Positions 1-6,932 of a stretch of 13,200 nucleotides of DNA are shown here, in pieces. Numbering within the stretch: position 1 is the stretch's first letter; the number at the start of each line of letters is the position of its first letter. Source of the DNA: Dehalococcoidia bacterium (lineage in GTDB: Bacteria > Chloroflexota > Dehalococcoidia > Lucifugimonadales > Lucifugimonadaceae). The position numbers and the translations under genes were made by a program. Below the pieces are notes generated by a model that ran no database searches, was not told the origin of the DNA, and saw nothing but the letters and a program-made list of their open reading frames with translations. The stretch spans positions 1 to 13,200 of the forward strand of contig JANQEF010000254.1 of NCBI GenBank assembly GCA_028278465.1. The letters run 5' to 3'.

Positions 1-790
1 CGAAGCCGTGCCGCAGCAACGCGTACCTGATCGGGATCGGGTTCGTCACCCAGAACAGCGCCTTGAAGAACGGCAGCAAGCGCCGGTGCTCCCGGGCCGC
101 CGCCTCGACGTCGCCCTCGAGGATCAGCCCCATCATCTGCTTGATCTGGCTGCCGATGATGTTGCTCGCCACCGAGACGATGCCGAAGCCGCCGGTGCAC
201 ATGATCGAGAACGTCTCGTCGTCATTGCCGCTCCAGACGTTGAAGCCGTCGGGTGCACCGTCGATCACCTGCGTGATCTGCGTCGGGTCGCTCGACGCCT
301 CTTTGACGCCGACGATGTTGTCGATCTCGGCGAGCCTGAGAGTCGTTTCGACATCCATGTTGAGAGCGGTCCTGCTCGGCACGTTGTAGAGGATGCCGGG
401 AATAGAAACGCTGTCAGAGATCGCCTTGAAGTGCTGGTAAAGCCCTTCCTGCGGCGGCTTGTTGTAGGCGGGAACGGTGAGAAGCAGCGCATCAACGCCG
501 ACACGCTCCGCCTCCTTCGACAGCTCTATCGAGCCGCGGGTGTTGTTGTCCGTGGTGCCTGCGACCACCGCGCCGCGCTCGCCTATCTCCTGCTTCACCT
601 CGTCGAAGAGCCGAAGCCGCTCGTCTGCGCTCATCGCTGGCGCCTCACCGGTCGTGCCGCCGATCACCAGGCCGTCAGAGCCCGAGTCGAGCAGAGCCGT
701 CGCCAGTCTCCGGGCCTGCCTGTAGTTGACATCGCCGTTCTCGGTGAACGGAGTCACCATCGCCGTCAGAAGTCTTCCCGGGGTTGCCAT
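1..790 (-). CDS. dapA: 4-hydroxy-tetrahydrodipicolinate synthase, C-terminus cut by window edge
   Basis: This cytosolic enzyme condenses pyruvate with aspartate semialdehyde, the first committed step of the diaminopimelate/lysine pathway. The 263 visible residues form the usual TIM barrel. Seen directly: G-T-T-G-E at 45-49 (pyruvate-binding threonines 46/47), Tyr109, Tyr135, Arg140, and the Schiff-base lysine Lys163 in GVKEAS. These align well with Thr44/45, Tyr107, Tyr133, Arg138 and Lys161 of the E. coli enzyme. The family is about 290-300 residues, so roughly 30 C-terminal residues lie beyond base 1. The ATG at 790 is chosen because the protein begins at the normal point (MATPGRLLTAMVTPF); the Shine-Dalgarno is weak (CGGAT). 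It starts 29 bases after the asd stop and is probably co-transcribed with asd, whose product makes its substrate. No damage is seen. Confidence 0.96.
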   Translation of the reverse strand, partial: MATPGRLLTAMVTPFTENGDVNYRQARRLATALLDSGSDGLVIGGTTGEAPAMSADERLRLFDEVKQEIGERGAVVAGTTDNNTRGSIELSKEAERVGVDALLLTVPAYNKPPQEGLYQHFKAISDSVSIPGILYNVPSRTALNMDVETTLRLAEIDNIVGVKEASSDPTQITQVIDGAPDGFNVWSGNDDETFSIMCTGGFGIVSVASNIIGSQIKQMMGLILEGDVEAAAREHRRLLPFFKALFWVTNPIPIRYALLRHGF

Positions 791-819
791 GTCAGTATCC
801 GATCTGCTGGTTGATGAAT

Positions 820-1872
820 TTAAGCCTGTGTCACCGCCGTCTTCGGTGACGGCTTAAGGCATTCACGCCTCAGCACCTCGTCCAGTATCTGGAGCGCGTT
901 CAGGGCCGCTCCCTTGCGGAGGTTGTCGCATGAGAGCCAGAGGCTCAGCCCGGTGTCGTGCGCGATGTCCTCTCGAATGCGCCCCACGAACACCTCATCT
1001 GCGCCCTCCGCTTCGGTCGGCATAGGGTAGACACTGTTCTGCGGCTCGTCCACCAGCGTCACGCCTTCGGCGTCGCGCAGCGCATCACGCGCCTCTTCGG
1101 GGCTGACGGCGTCCTGGAACTCGACGGACACTGACTCGCTGTGCGAGACCCGGACCGGGACGCGCACGCATGTCGACGCGAGGCGCAGAGCCGGCTCGTG
1201 CAGGATCTTGCGCGACTCGTTCAGCATCTTGTCCTCTTCCTTTGTGTAGCCGTTGGTAAGGAAGTCGTCCACCTGTGGCAAGACGTTGAAAGCTATCTGG
1301 TGCGGATACTGCTCGATCGCCACGTCCTCTGAGTCGAGGACAGCTCGGGACTGGGTCAGCAGCTCGACCTCTGCAGCGGCGCCGGTGCCGGTTACCGACT
1401 GGTAGGTCGAGACGGTGACCGCGGTGATCGGCGAGATGGAGCGCAGCGCGTCGAGCGCCATGACGAGCGGTGTCGTCGTGCAGTTGGGGATCGAGATGAT
1501 CCCCTCGTGCCACTCGACGTCTGCGCCGTTCACCTCCGGCACGACCAGCGGCACGTTCTCTTCCATGCGGAAGGCCGAGCCGTCGTCGATCACCAGCGTG
1601 CCGCGGCTCACCGCTTCGGGCGCAAGGCGCTTGCTCACCTCGGAGCTGGCGGAGATGAATGCTACGTCGACGCCCGCGAAGGCGTCCGGTGTCGCTTCGA
1701 CAACGGTGAGGTCGACGCCGCGGTAAGGCAGCTTCTTGCCGACCGAGCGGGCGGAGGCCATCGCCACGATCTTCTCCGCAGGGTGGTTGCGTTCTGCCAG
1801 CAGGTCGAGCGCGATCCTGCCGACCGCGCCGGTTGCGCCGACTATGGCGATAGTGAGGTCTGAGCTATTCAT
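820..1872 (-). CDS. asd: aspartate-semialdehyde dehydrogenase
   Basis: The enzyme reduces aspartyl phosphate to aspartate semialdehyde with NADPH, feeding lysine/diaminopimelate and the threonine and methionine branches. The 350-residue product has the NADP-binding GATGAVG at 12-18, the catalytic Cys131 in S-I-P-N-C-T, a TYQSVTGTG segment at 155-163 and the general acid/base His244 in R-V-S-H-S-E. Length is normal for the family. The frame stays open upstream to 1962, but the ATG at 1872 is preferred: it has GAGG eight bases upstream and puts the Rossmann motif at the usual distance from the N terminus, whereas the extra 30 residues look unconserved. It lies 183 bases downstream of dapB, so it could have its own promoter or be read through. 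Its product is the substrate of DapA, encoded 29 bases further on. Confidence 0.97.
   Translation of the reverse strand: MNSSDLTIAIVGATGAVGRIALDLLAERNHPAEKIVAMASARSVGKKLPYRGVDLTVVEATPDAFAGVDVAFISASSEVSKRLAPEAVSRGTLVIDDGSAFRMEENVPLVVPEVNGADVEWHEGIISIPNCTTTPLVMALDALRSISPITAVTVSTYQSVTGTGAAAEVELLTQSRAVLDSEDVAIEQYPHQIAFNVLPQVDDFLTNGYTKEEDKMLNESRKILHEPALRLASTCVRVPVRVSHSESVSVEFQDAVSPEEARDALRDAEGVTLVDEPQNSVYPMPTEAEGADEVFVGRIREDIAHDTGLSLWLSCDNLRKGAALNALQILDEVLRRECLKPSPKTAVTQA
822..855 (-). other. hairpin overlapping the asd stop codon
   Basis: The 3' end of asd can form a strong stem: GTCACCG (830-836) pairs with CGGTGAC (844-850), extended by AAGCC (822-826) with GGCTT (851-855) across a 3-base bulge. 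A competing stem, GCCGTC (836-841) with GACGGC (848-853), uses the same bases. On the transcribed strand the bases after it (AAATTCATC) are not a proper U-tract. It could slow readthrough into dapA or stabilise the upstream RNA; a terminator is less likely. Function is inferred. Confidence 0.35.
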
Positions 1873-2055
1873 CGTTTCGTCCTCGGTGTTCGAGTCTCCT
1901 GCGCAGCCGTGCTCGGTATATCCCTTGCTCCGAGCGGCGGTTGAAGGAGACTTGCAGATCACGTGTTCGGCGCGTGCGTCCAGATTAGCGGACGGCGCGC
2001 AGGTATCAACTGGATTGAGTCAGGAATCGGGGCAAGCCGCGCAGGCGGAAGCGTG

Positions 2056-2889
2056 CTACGCGCTGCCCTGCGGCTTGAGCTTGTCCAGGCCGAGAACCCG
2101 GTCGAGGCCGACGATCAGGCCGTCCTGCGTGACGACGCGCTTCACCGCCAGCAGGACGCCGGGCATGAAGCTCTCTCGGTTGATCGAGTCGTGGATCATC
2201 GTAAGGGTCTGGCCTGTGCCGCCGAACACCACCTCGTGCCTGGCGACGCGCCCGGGCATGCGGGCACTGTGAACATTTATACCCTCAAAATCGCCGCCGC
2301 GGGTGTTCGCCAGGGTCTGTTTTTCCGCCACATTCTGCTCGAAGCGGCTGCCGCGGCCTTTGGCCATGGCCTGCGCGATAGATAGCGCGGTGCCTGACGG
2401 CGCGTCGACCTTCATCTCGTGGTGAGACTCGATGAGATCGGCGTAGTCGAAGTAGCGTGATGCGATCCCGGCGAGGTGTCCGAGCAGCACCGCTCCCAGC
2501 GCGAAGTTCGATGCCGAGATGATGCCGACGCTGTGCTCGGTCGCCAGCTTCGCGGCGTCTCTCAGGTCGGCGTCCGAAAGCCCGGTCGAGCCTGACACGA
2601 CCGATACGCCGGCCGGAGCGCACGCCGCAAAAGTCGCCTTTGCTCCTTCTGCGGTGGAGAAGTCGACGACAACATCGGGCTCGACTGCCGGGATCAGCTC
2701 TTCGAGGCTGGCACGGAGCGGCAGGTCTTCGCCGGTCGCTGGATCAGCCACCGTCGCGTCGGCGGCGGCAGGGTCTGCTCCGCCAACCGGTGTCATATCC
2801 GGATCACCGGCAACGGCCGCGAGCACTGTCGAGCCCATTCGGCCCAGCACACCGCTGACGGCTACCTTTATCTGCGTCGACTCAGCCAC
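2056..2889 (-). CDS. dapB: 4-hydroxy-tetrahydrodipicolinate reductase
   Basis: DapB reduces the DapA product to tetrahydrodipicolinate with NAD(P)H, the second dedicated step of diaminopimelate/lysine synthesis. The 277-residue protein has the N-terminal Rossmann motif G-V-L-G-R-M-G (13-19), DFST at 76-79, a GSTGL variant at 100-104 in place of the commoner GTTG, SNFALG at 127-132, and the catalytic block at 154-168 with His156, His157, Lys160 and DAPSGTA (162-168). These match His159 and Lys163 of the E. coli enzyme. The start is a GTG at 2889, supported by a near-perfect AGGAGGG nine bases upstream. It lies only 27 bases after pnp, so the two are almost certainly one transcription unit. dapB, asd and dapA follow in order, giving three lysine-pathway steps in one block. 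Confidence 0.97.
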   Translation of the reverse strand: MAESTQIKVAVSGVLGRMGSTVLAAVAGDPDMTPVGGADPAAADATVADPATGEDLPLRASLEELIPAVEPDVVVDFSTAEGAKATFAACAPAGVSVVSGSTGLSDADLRDAAKLATEHSVGIISASNFALGAVLLGHLAGIASRYFDYADLIESHHEMKVDAPSGTALSIAQAMAKGRGSRFEQNVAEKQTLANTRGGDFEGINVHSARMPGRVARHEVVFGGTGQTLTMIHDSINRESFMPGVLLAVKRVVTQDGLIVGLDRVLGLDKLKPQGSA

Positions 2890-2916
2890 AGGGCTTTGCC
2901 CTCCTGTCGCTGCAGT

Positions 2917-5340
2917 CTACCGCCTTCGCGGCGGTCCGACACGCCGCTCGCCGTCGTAGCCACCAACCGGACGGCGCCCGCCTCGGCGATCACCGCCGCC
3001 GTTCTCCTCGTCGCGACCGCCGCGGTCGCCGCGATATCCGCCACGATCGCCACCGCGGTCACGTGGGCCACGGTCGTATCCACCGCCTCCACCGCCACGA
3101 CGGTCATCGCGCCGTCCGCCACCTCGCCTGTCGTCACGACGGCCTCCGCGATCGCCGCGACCACCACCTCCGCCGCCATCGCCATCACGCCTGTCGCGAC
3201 GCTCGAACTGCTCGGCCCACTCTTTGTCGTCGCGGACTTCACCGGCCTTGCTCTGTTCGAGCACTGCTCGGGCGGACAGGTCCACGCGGCCCATGTGGTC
3301 GACCTTGATCACCATGACCTCGAGCTCGTCGCCGATCTGGACGACAGACTCGACGTCCGGCACGCGGTCTTCACTCAGTTCGCTGATGTGAACGAGGCCG
3401 TCCTTGCCCGGCGTGAGCTGCACGAATGCGCCGAACGGCATGATGCGGACGACCTTGCCCTTGTAGACCTGGCCGACCTCGATGTCCCGTGTGAGCAGCT
3501 CGATGGCGGCACGCGCCTTGTCTGCGTTCTCGCGGTCCGGCGAGCCGATCACCACGACGCCGTCGTCGTTGACGTCGATCGAGACGCCGAACTCGTCGAT
3601 CAGGCCACGGATGACCGAGCCACCCGGGCCGATCAGCGCGCCGATCTTGTCGGTCGGGATGTTGAGCGACATCATCCTCGGCGCGTACTCGCTCAGGTCG
3701 GAGCGTGGCGCGGCGAGCGTACCGGCCATGTGCTCAAGGATCTCAAGTCGGGCCTTGCGGGCCTGTTCAAGCGCCTCGCGCATGATCTCGAAGGTGATGC
3801 CCTTCACCTTGATGTCCATCTGCAGCGCGGTCACGCCATCAGAGGTACCCGCGACCTTGAAGTCCATGTCGCCAGAGTGGTCTTCTGCGCCCTGGATGTC
3901 GGTGAGGACGGCGTATTTGCCGTCTTCGCCGGTAATCAGGCCCATGGCTATACCGGCGACCGGAGCCTTGATCGGCACGCCGGCGTCCATGAGGGCGAGA
4001 CAGCCAGAACAGACACTGGCCATCGAGGTCGAGCCGTTGGAGGCGAGCGCCTCGGAGACCGACCGGATGGTGTACGGGAACTCTTCCTGCGACGGGATCA
4101 CCGCCTGCAGAGCGCGCTCCGCCAGCACACCGTGACCAACCTCCCGACGGCCGGTGAAGCCGTAGCGACCGGTCTCGCCGGTCGAGAACGGCGGGAAGTT
4201 GTAGTGGTGGATGAAGAACTTCTCTTCTTCAGGGCCGTAGGTGTCGAGGCGCTGCCGCTCACCGGCTGATGCCAGCGTGACGGCGTTCATGATCTGCGTC
4301 TCACCGCGGGTGAATATGGCCGAGCCGTGGACCCGCGGCAGGTAGCCGACCTCTGAGCTGAGGGGACGGATGTCGGTCAGCGTCCGTCCATCGGCGCGGC
4401 GTCCTTCTTCGAGGATCGCTTCCCGAACCGCCTCTTTTTCCATTGAGTAGAAGGTGGCCTTGATGGCGGCAGCGTCGTGCTCTTCGCCCAGCGCCTCAGC
4501 GGCTTCTTCGCCGATCTTGTCGACGGCGTCGATGCGCTCCTGCTTGCCGCCGGGCAGCTTCAGGGCGTCCTTGAGCTTGTCGCCGATGTGCGCCCTTGTC
4601 GCCTCGGCGGCGGCCTTCTCGGCGTCGCTCTTCGGCGTCACTTCCCACTTCGTCTTGCCGATCTTCTCCTGCATCTCGCGGATTAGGTCGACGATTGCGC
4701 CGTTGACTTCCTGCGCCAGCTCCAGCGCGTCCAGCAGCACCTCTTCACCGACTTCCTTCGCTCCGGCTTCAACCATCATGATGGCGTCTGCGGTTCCGGC
4801 GACGGTCAGGTCCAACAGGCTCTCCTGCAGTTCCTGGTAGGTCGGGTTGACGACCAGTTCGCCGTCGACCAGGCCGATCACGCAGGCGCTGACCGGGTCG
4901 TTGAACGGGATGTCCGAGATGGTGAGCGCAGCCGAAGCTCCGACGATGCCGAGCGCGGTGTGCGGGTTGACGCGGTCTGCGGACATCACGGTCGTGATGA
5001 TCTGTGTTTCGTTGTGGTAGTCCTTGGGGAAGAGCGGTCGCAGCGGCCTGTCGCAGATCCTGGCGGCCAGGATCGCCTCCGTGCCGGGACGACCCTCTCG
5101 CTTGAAGAAACCGCCCGGCAGCTTGCCTGCGGCGTACGCCTTCTCCGAAACGTCGATGGTCAGCGGCAGGAAGTCGACGCCTTCACGCGGCTTTTTCGAG
5201 CCGGTTGCGGTGCAGAGCAACAGCGTATCGCCGTACCTCACAGTCACCGCGCCGCCCGCCTGGTGGGCGACTCGACCGGTTTCCAGCTCAAGGATCCGGC
5301 CGCCTACTTCGATCTCAAACTTGTGTATTTCCTGTGACAT
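2917..5340 (-). CDS. pnp: polyribonucleotide nucleotidyltransferase with Arg/Gly-rich C-terminal tail
   Basis: PNPase degrades RNA 3'-to-5' with phosphate and can add tails. The 807 residues contain, in order: first RNase PH-like core (about 5-145, with FFKREGRPGTEA near 78-89), the helical linker (about 235-305), the second RNase PH core (about 312-540) with catalytic Asp487, Asp493 and Lys495 in the GAEDHSGDMDFK segment, a KH domain (about 555-615, GPGG loop 571-574), an S1 domain (about 620-692), and a low-complexity tail at 712-807 made of Arg, Gly and Asp. Typical family length is about 700-740, so the tail accounts for the excess. The ATG at 5340 is chosen because MSQEIHKFEIEVGG is the usual beginning; an upstream TTG at 5388 would add 16 unconserved residues. 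It follows rpsO across a terminator and a structured leader, the classic rpsO-pnp arrangement. Confidence 0.98.
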   Translation of the reverse strand: MSQEIHKFEIEVGGRILELETGRVAHQAGGAVTVRYGDTLLLCTATGSKKPREGVDFLPLTIDVSEKAYAAGKLPGGFFKREGRPGTEAILAARICDRPLRPLFPKDYHNETQIITTVMSADRVNPHTALGIVGASAALTISDIPFNDPVSACVIGLVDGELVVNPTYQELQESLLDLTVAGTADAIMMVEAGAKEVGEEVLLDALELAQEVNGAIVDLIREMQEKIGKTKWEVTPKSDAEKAAAEATRAHIGDKLKDALKLPGGKQERIDAVDKIGEEAAEALGEEHDAAAIKATFYSMEKEAVREAILEEGRRADGRTLTDIRPLSSEVGYLPRVHGSAIFTRGETQIMNAVTLASAGERQRLDTYGPEEEKFFIHHYNFPPFSTGETGRYGFTGRREVGHGVLAERALQAVIPSQEEFPYTIRSVSEALASNGSTSMASVCSGCLALMDAGVPIKAPVAGIAMGLITGEDGKYAVLTDIQGAEDHSGDMDFKVAGTSDGVTALQMDIKVKGITFEIMREALEQARKARLEILEHMAGTLAAPRSDLSEYAPRMMSLNIPTDKIGALIGPGGSVIRGLIDEFGVSIDVNDDGVVVIGSPDRENADKARAAIELLTRDIEVGQVYKGKVVRIMPFGAFVQLTPGKDGLVHISELSEDRVPDVESVVQIGDELEVMVIKVDHMGRVDLSARAVLEQSKAGEVRDDKEWAEQFERRDRRDGDGGGGGGRGDRGGRRDDRRGGGRRDDRRGGGGGGYDRGPRDRGGDRGGYRGDRGGRDEENGGGDRRGGRRPVGGYDGERRVGPPRRR

Positions 5341-5360
5341 CTTGTTCTTTCTGTGTTGCC

Positions 5361-5422
5361 CGGACGAACGCGTCCGCGGGCTATTCAAATCGGGGTCTTG
5401 TTGCAGATGACAGACTCTGCAA
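5361..5422 (-). promoter_or_regulatory. structured pnp leader (two hairpins)
   Basis: Two perfect stems lie between the rpsO terminator and the pnp start: a 7-bp stem with an 8-base loop (5401-5407 with 5416-5422, arm TTGCAGA) and a 6-bp stem with a 4-base loop (5361-5366 with 5371-5376, arm CGGACG), the latter 20 bases upstream of the ATG. In enterobacteria the pnp leader forms a stem cleaved by RNase III and then attacked by PNPase itself, giving autoregulation. That the same happens here is inference from position and structure only. Confidence 0.5.
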
Positions 5423-5490
5423 GGGGAATGCTCAACGGTGAATGCCGAGTTATCGCCGAACTGCCGAGTGCTCTGGGCGGAGCAACAGAA

Positions 5491-5514
5491 AACGCCCCTG
5501 TGAGAAGGGGCGTT
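5491..5514 (-). terminator. intrinsic terminator after rpsO
   Basis: On the minus strand a 9-bp GC-rich stem (AACGCCCCT at 5491-5499 with AGGGGCGTT at 5506-5514) with a 6-base loop begins three bases past the rpsO stop and runs into UUUUCUGUU. This is the form of a Rho-independent terminator, perhaps leaky because the U-tract is short. Partial readthrough would let rpsO transcripts continue into pnp. Confidence 0.75.
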
Positions 5515-5517
5515 CGG

Positions 5518-5781
5518 TTATCGACGTAGTCCGAGCTTGCCGACGATCGAGCGGTATCGGTCAACGTCTTCGCTATTCAGGTAGCTGAGGAGGCGCCTGC
5601 GCCTGCCCACGAGCTTCACAAGCCCGCGCCTGCTCGAGTGGTCGTGCCTGTGCTCCCGAAGGTGTTCTGTCAGCTCGCTGATTCGCTCGCTCAGCAGGGC
5701 TATCTGCACCTCTGCTGAACCGGTGTCATTCTCTGATCGGCCGTGCTCCTTGACCAGCGCGGCCTTCGTGTCGCTATCCAA
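5518..5781 (-). CDS. rpsO: 30S ribosomal protein S15
   Basis: S15 binds 16S rRNA early in assembly of the 30S platform. The 87-residue protein matches the family in length (about 88-89) and shows its signature: DTGSAEVQIALLSERI (residues 19-34), a central REHRHDHSSRRGL loop (42-54) and the VGRRRRLLSYL segment (58-68). The start is a TTG at 5781; no other plausible start codon lies between it and the conserved KEHGRSEND region, and AAGAGAGAG lies about 11 bases upstream as a modest ribosome-binding site. It is the first gene of the rpsO-pnp-dapB-asd-dapA block and is followed immediately by a terminator hairpin. S15 in E. coli represses its own translation; nothing specific to that can be read here. 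Confidence 0.97.
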   Translation of the reverse strand: MDSDTKAALVKEHGRSENDTGSAEVQIALLSERISELTEHLREHRHDHSSRRGLVKLVGRRRRLLSYLNSEDVDRYRSIVGKLGLRR

Positions 5782-6135
5782 CCTGTGGGTACTCTCTCTT
5801 TCGCACTCTCGCGACTACTCCGGCAAATGGGATAGATAGGGAAACTCCGTGCGCCGGCGCGAGGAACTGTTCTTCACTGCATCTTCGTGCTCAATTTCAC
5901 AGGATACCACGCGGGTGCTTGTCCAGACAGTGCGCCCGCCTCACCTTTTACCGCTACAAATCGGTCTGCCTGGTGCGCACCTGTTTCCGGGACACCGCGG
6001 CCGCTCTCCGCGTAATAAACAGAGAACAAAGCGCAGCGCACGATTGCATCGTCAGCCGAAGAAGATGCCGGACATCGGCTGCGTGCGTCGTGCGATCATG
6101 TGTTTGAAACTGGGGATGTAATCGCTCTGGCTACC
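5782..6135. other. non-coding stretch between rpsO and the collagen-like gene promoter
   Basis: These 354 bases lie between divergently transcribed genes and must hold the rpsO promoter. The best minus-strand candidate is an extended -10 (TGGTATCCT, reading 5909 to 5901) with no convincing -35 at 17 bases, so it is weak. Short open frames here have no Shine-Dalgarno, no recognisable motif and atypical composition, and are not accepted as genes. No repeat or RNA gene was recognised. Confidence 0.4.
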
Positions 6136-6165
6136 TTGACAGTCGCGAATTTGCACCGCTAAAGT
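6136..6165 (+). promoter_or_regulatory. sigma-70-type promoter of the collagen-like lipoprotein gene
   Basis: A perfect -35 box TTGACA (6136-6141) is followed after 18 bases by TAAAGT (6160-6165; 4 of 6 matches to TATAAT). Transcription would start near 6172, giving a leader of about 133 bases before the ATG at 6305. The perfect -35 makes this one of the better promoters in the window, but there is no experimental support. Confidence 0.5.
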
Positions 6166-6175
6166 TGCACCCGGT

Positions 6176-6269
6176 GCGCAGCGAGACCTCTCTGGAGGTC
6201 TGCGCGCGTGGGATTTGATCCTTAGTCAAAACGACGGCCGCACGACTCCCGGCCACGATCGCAAGATCG
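6176..6269 (+). promoter_or_regulatory. structured 5' leader with four consecutive hairpins
   Basis: Between the promoter and the ribosome-binding site are four adjoining stems: (1) GCGCA/TGCGC (6176-6180, 6201-6205) enclosing GACCTC/GAGGTC (6185-6190, 6195-6200) with a bulge; (2) TTTGA/TCAAA (6214-6218, 6226-6230), which competes with GGAT/ATCC (6211-6214, 6218-6221); (3) GGCCG/CGGCC (6236-6240, 6250-6254); (4) CGATC/GATCG (6256-6260, 6265-6269) closed by a GCAA loop of the GNRA class. It does not match any riboswitch I know. It could be a riboregulator, an mRNA stabiliser, or chance pairing in GC-rich DNA. Confidence 0.4.
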
Positions 6270-6304
6270 GGATACACGATTTAAGTAAATGGAGGATGGG
6301 ACCT

Positions 6305-6910
6305 ATGCTAGGTCTGCTCCGAAGTAGGGTGAAGGCCCTCTTCCTCGTTACGTTGATGGTTGGGCTTGCTGCCGCTATTGCATGTTCAGATGGCGCACGC
6401 GGCCCCCAGGGCCCGCAGGGTGTCCAGGGCATCCAGGGTGTCCCCGGTCAGCCCGGAGACCCCGGCCTTCCGGGCGCAGCCGGTCTGCCTGGTCTGCCCG
6501 GAGCGCAGGGCAATGACGGACCTGCAGGACCTGCAGGACCTGCCGGCCCGCAGGGTCCACAGGGTCCGGCTGGTGAGTCTGGCTCTAACGCCGCTGTCCT
6601 CGTACACGACGCGAACAACAGTGTTGCAGGCGCGGTTGAGTGGAGGATCGGCGGACCGACTGTCGACATCATCGGCGGTGGGTTCATAGAAGGCGAGCGC
6701 ATCAGTGTGACCGGCAAGCCTCGGGCGTTCGACGTCCTGCTCGGCGACGCTACGGCGAATGAGCACGGCGGCTTCAGGCTGACGGTTCAGCTGACGCAGT
6801 CCGGTTTCGAGGCGGCTGAAGACTCGATCTTCACGGTCTCGGCCTCAGGCGAGACGACCGGCCGTGTCGACGGCGTGTTCATCATGGTGGACAAGGTTCC
6901 GGGCAACTAG
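6305..6910 (+). CDS. lipoprotein with collagen-like Gly-X-Y region
   Basis: A predicted exported lipoprotein of 201 residues. Residues 1-26 form a signal peptide: basic start (Arg6, Arg8, Lys10), hydrophobic core 11-25, then a lipobox-like A-I-A-C with Cys27 as the likely lipidated residue. Glycine occupies every third position from 30 to 93 (22 glycines), with many G-P-Q, G-P-A and G-L-P triplets, the pattern of bacterial collagen-like triple helices. Residues 95-201 are a separate beta-rich domain with an IIGGGF..GERISV stretch, resembling small Ig-like surface modules. ATG 6305 is chosen over earlier in-frame starts at 6215 and 6296 because GGAGG lies nine bases upstream of it and the signal peptide then starts correctly. 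It probably trimerises and projects its C-terminal domain from the cell surface. It is transcribed alone; its ligand or partner is unknown. Confidence 0.85.
   Translation: MLGLLRSRVKALFLVTLMVGLAAAIACSDGARGPQGPQGVQGIQGVPGQPGDPGLPGAAGLPGLPGAQGNDGPAGPAGPAGPQGPQGPAGESGSNAAVLVHDANNSVAGAVEWRIGGPTVDIIGGGFIEGERISVTGKPRAFDVLLGDATANEHGGFRLTVQLTQSGFEAAEDSIFTVSASGETTGRVDGVFIMVDKVPGN
6518..6544 (+). repeat. three tandem 9-bp units in the collagen-like region
   Basis: GGACCTGCA occurs twice in succession and a third time with one change (GGACCTGCC), encoding Gly-Pro-Ala three times (residues 72-80). The unit is a multiple of three, so slippage would change the length of the helix without shifting the frame. 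Confidence 0.85.
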
Positions 6911-6932
6911 ACCTTCGCCAGATAGATCGAAT

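Noticed and set aside
8..814. Plus-strand open frame of 268 codons at the left edge
   Set aside because: It lies opposite dapA, whose catalytic residues are all present on the minus strand.
1873..2055. Promoter for asd in the dapB-asd gap (TTGATA at 2009-2004)
   Set aside because: The only -10 at an acceptable distance (TAATCT) matches 3 of 6 bases, too weak to call.
2920..3207. CRISPR-like or minisatellite array at the end of pnp
   Set aside because: The repetition reflects Arg/Gly codons in the PNPase tail; units are irregular and there are no spacers.
2896..4269. Long plus-strand open frame (457 codons) opposite pnp
   Set aside because: It is antisense to the well-conserved pnp gene; the frame stays open because of GC-rich codon structure, and the product is low-complexity with no motif.
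5849..6121. Plus-strand 90-codon frame in the rpsO upstream gap
   Set aside because: No Shine-Dalgarno, no recognisable domain, and a composition like random non-coding sequence; it ends before the promoter at 6136.
6215..6304. N-terminal extension of the collagen-like protein from the TTG at 6215
   Set aside because: It would bury the signal peptide, has no ribosome-binding site, and overlaps the leader hairpins; ATG 6305 has GGAGG at the right distance.
6176..6304. Cyclic-di-GMP or other known riboswitch in the collagen-like leader
   Set aside because: A GNRA loop is present, but I could not find the conserved joining sequences of any known class, so only a generic structured leader is reported.
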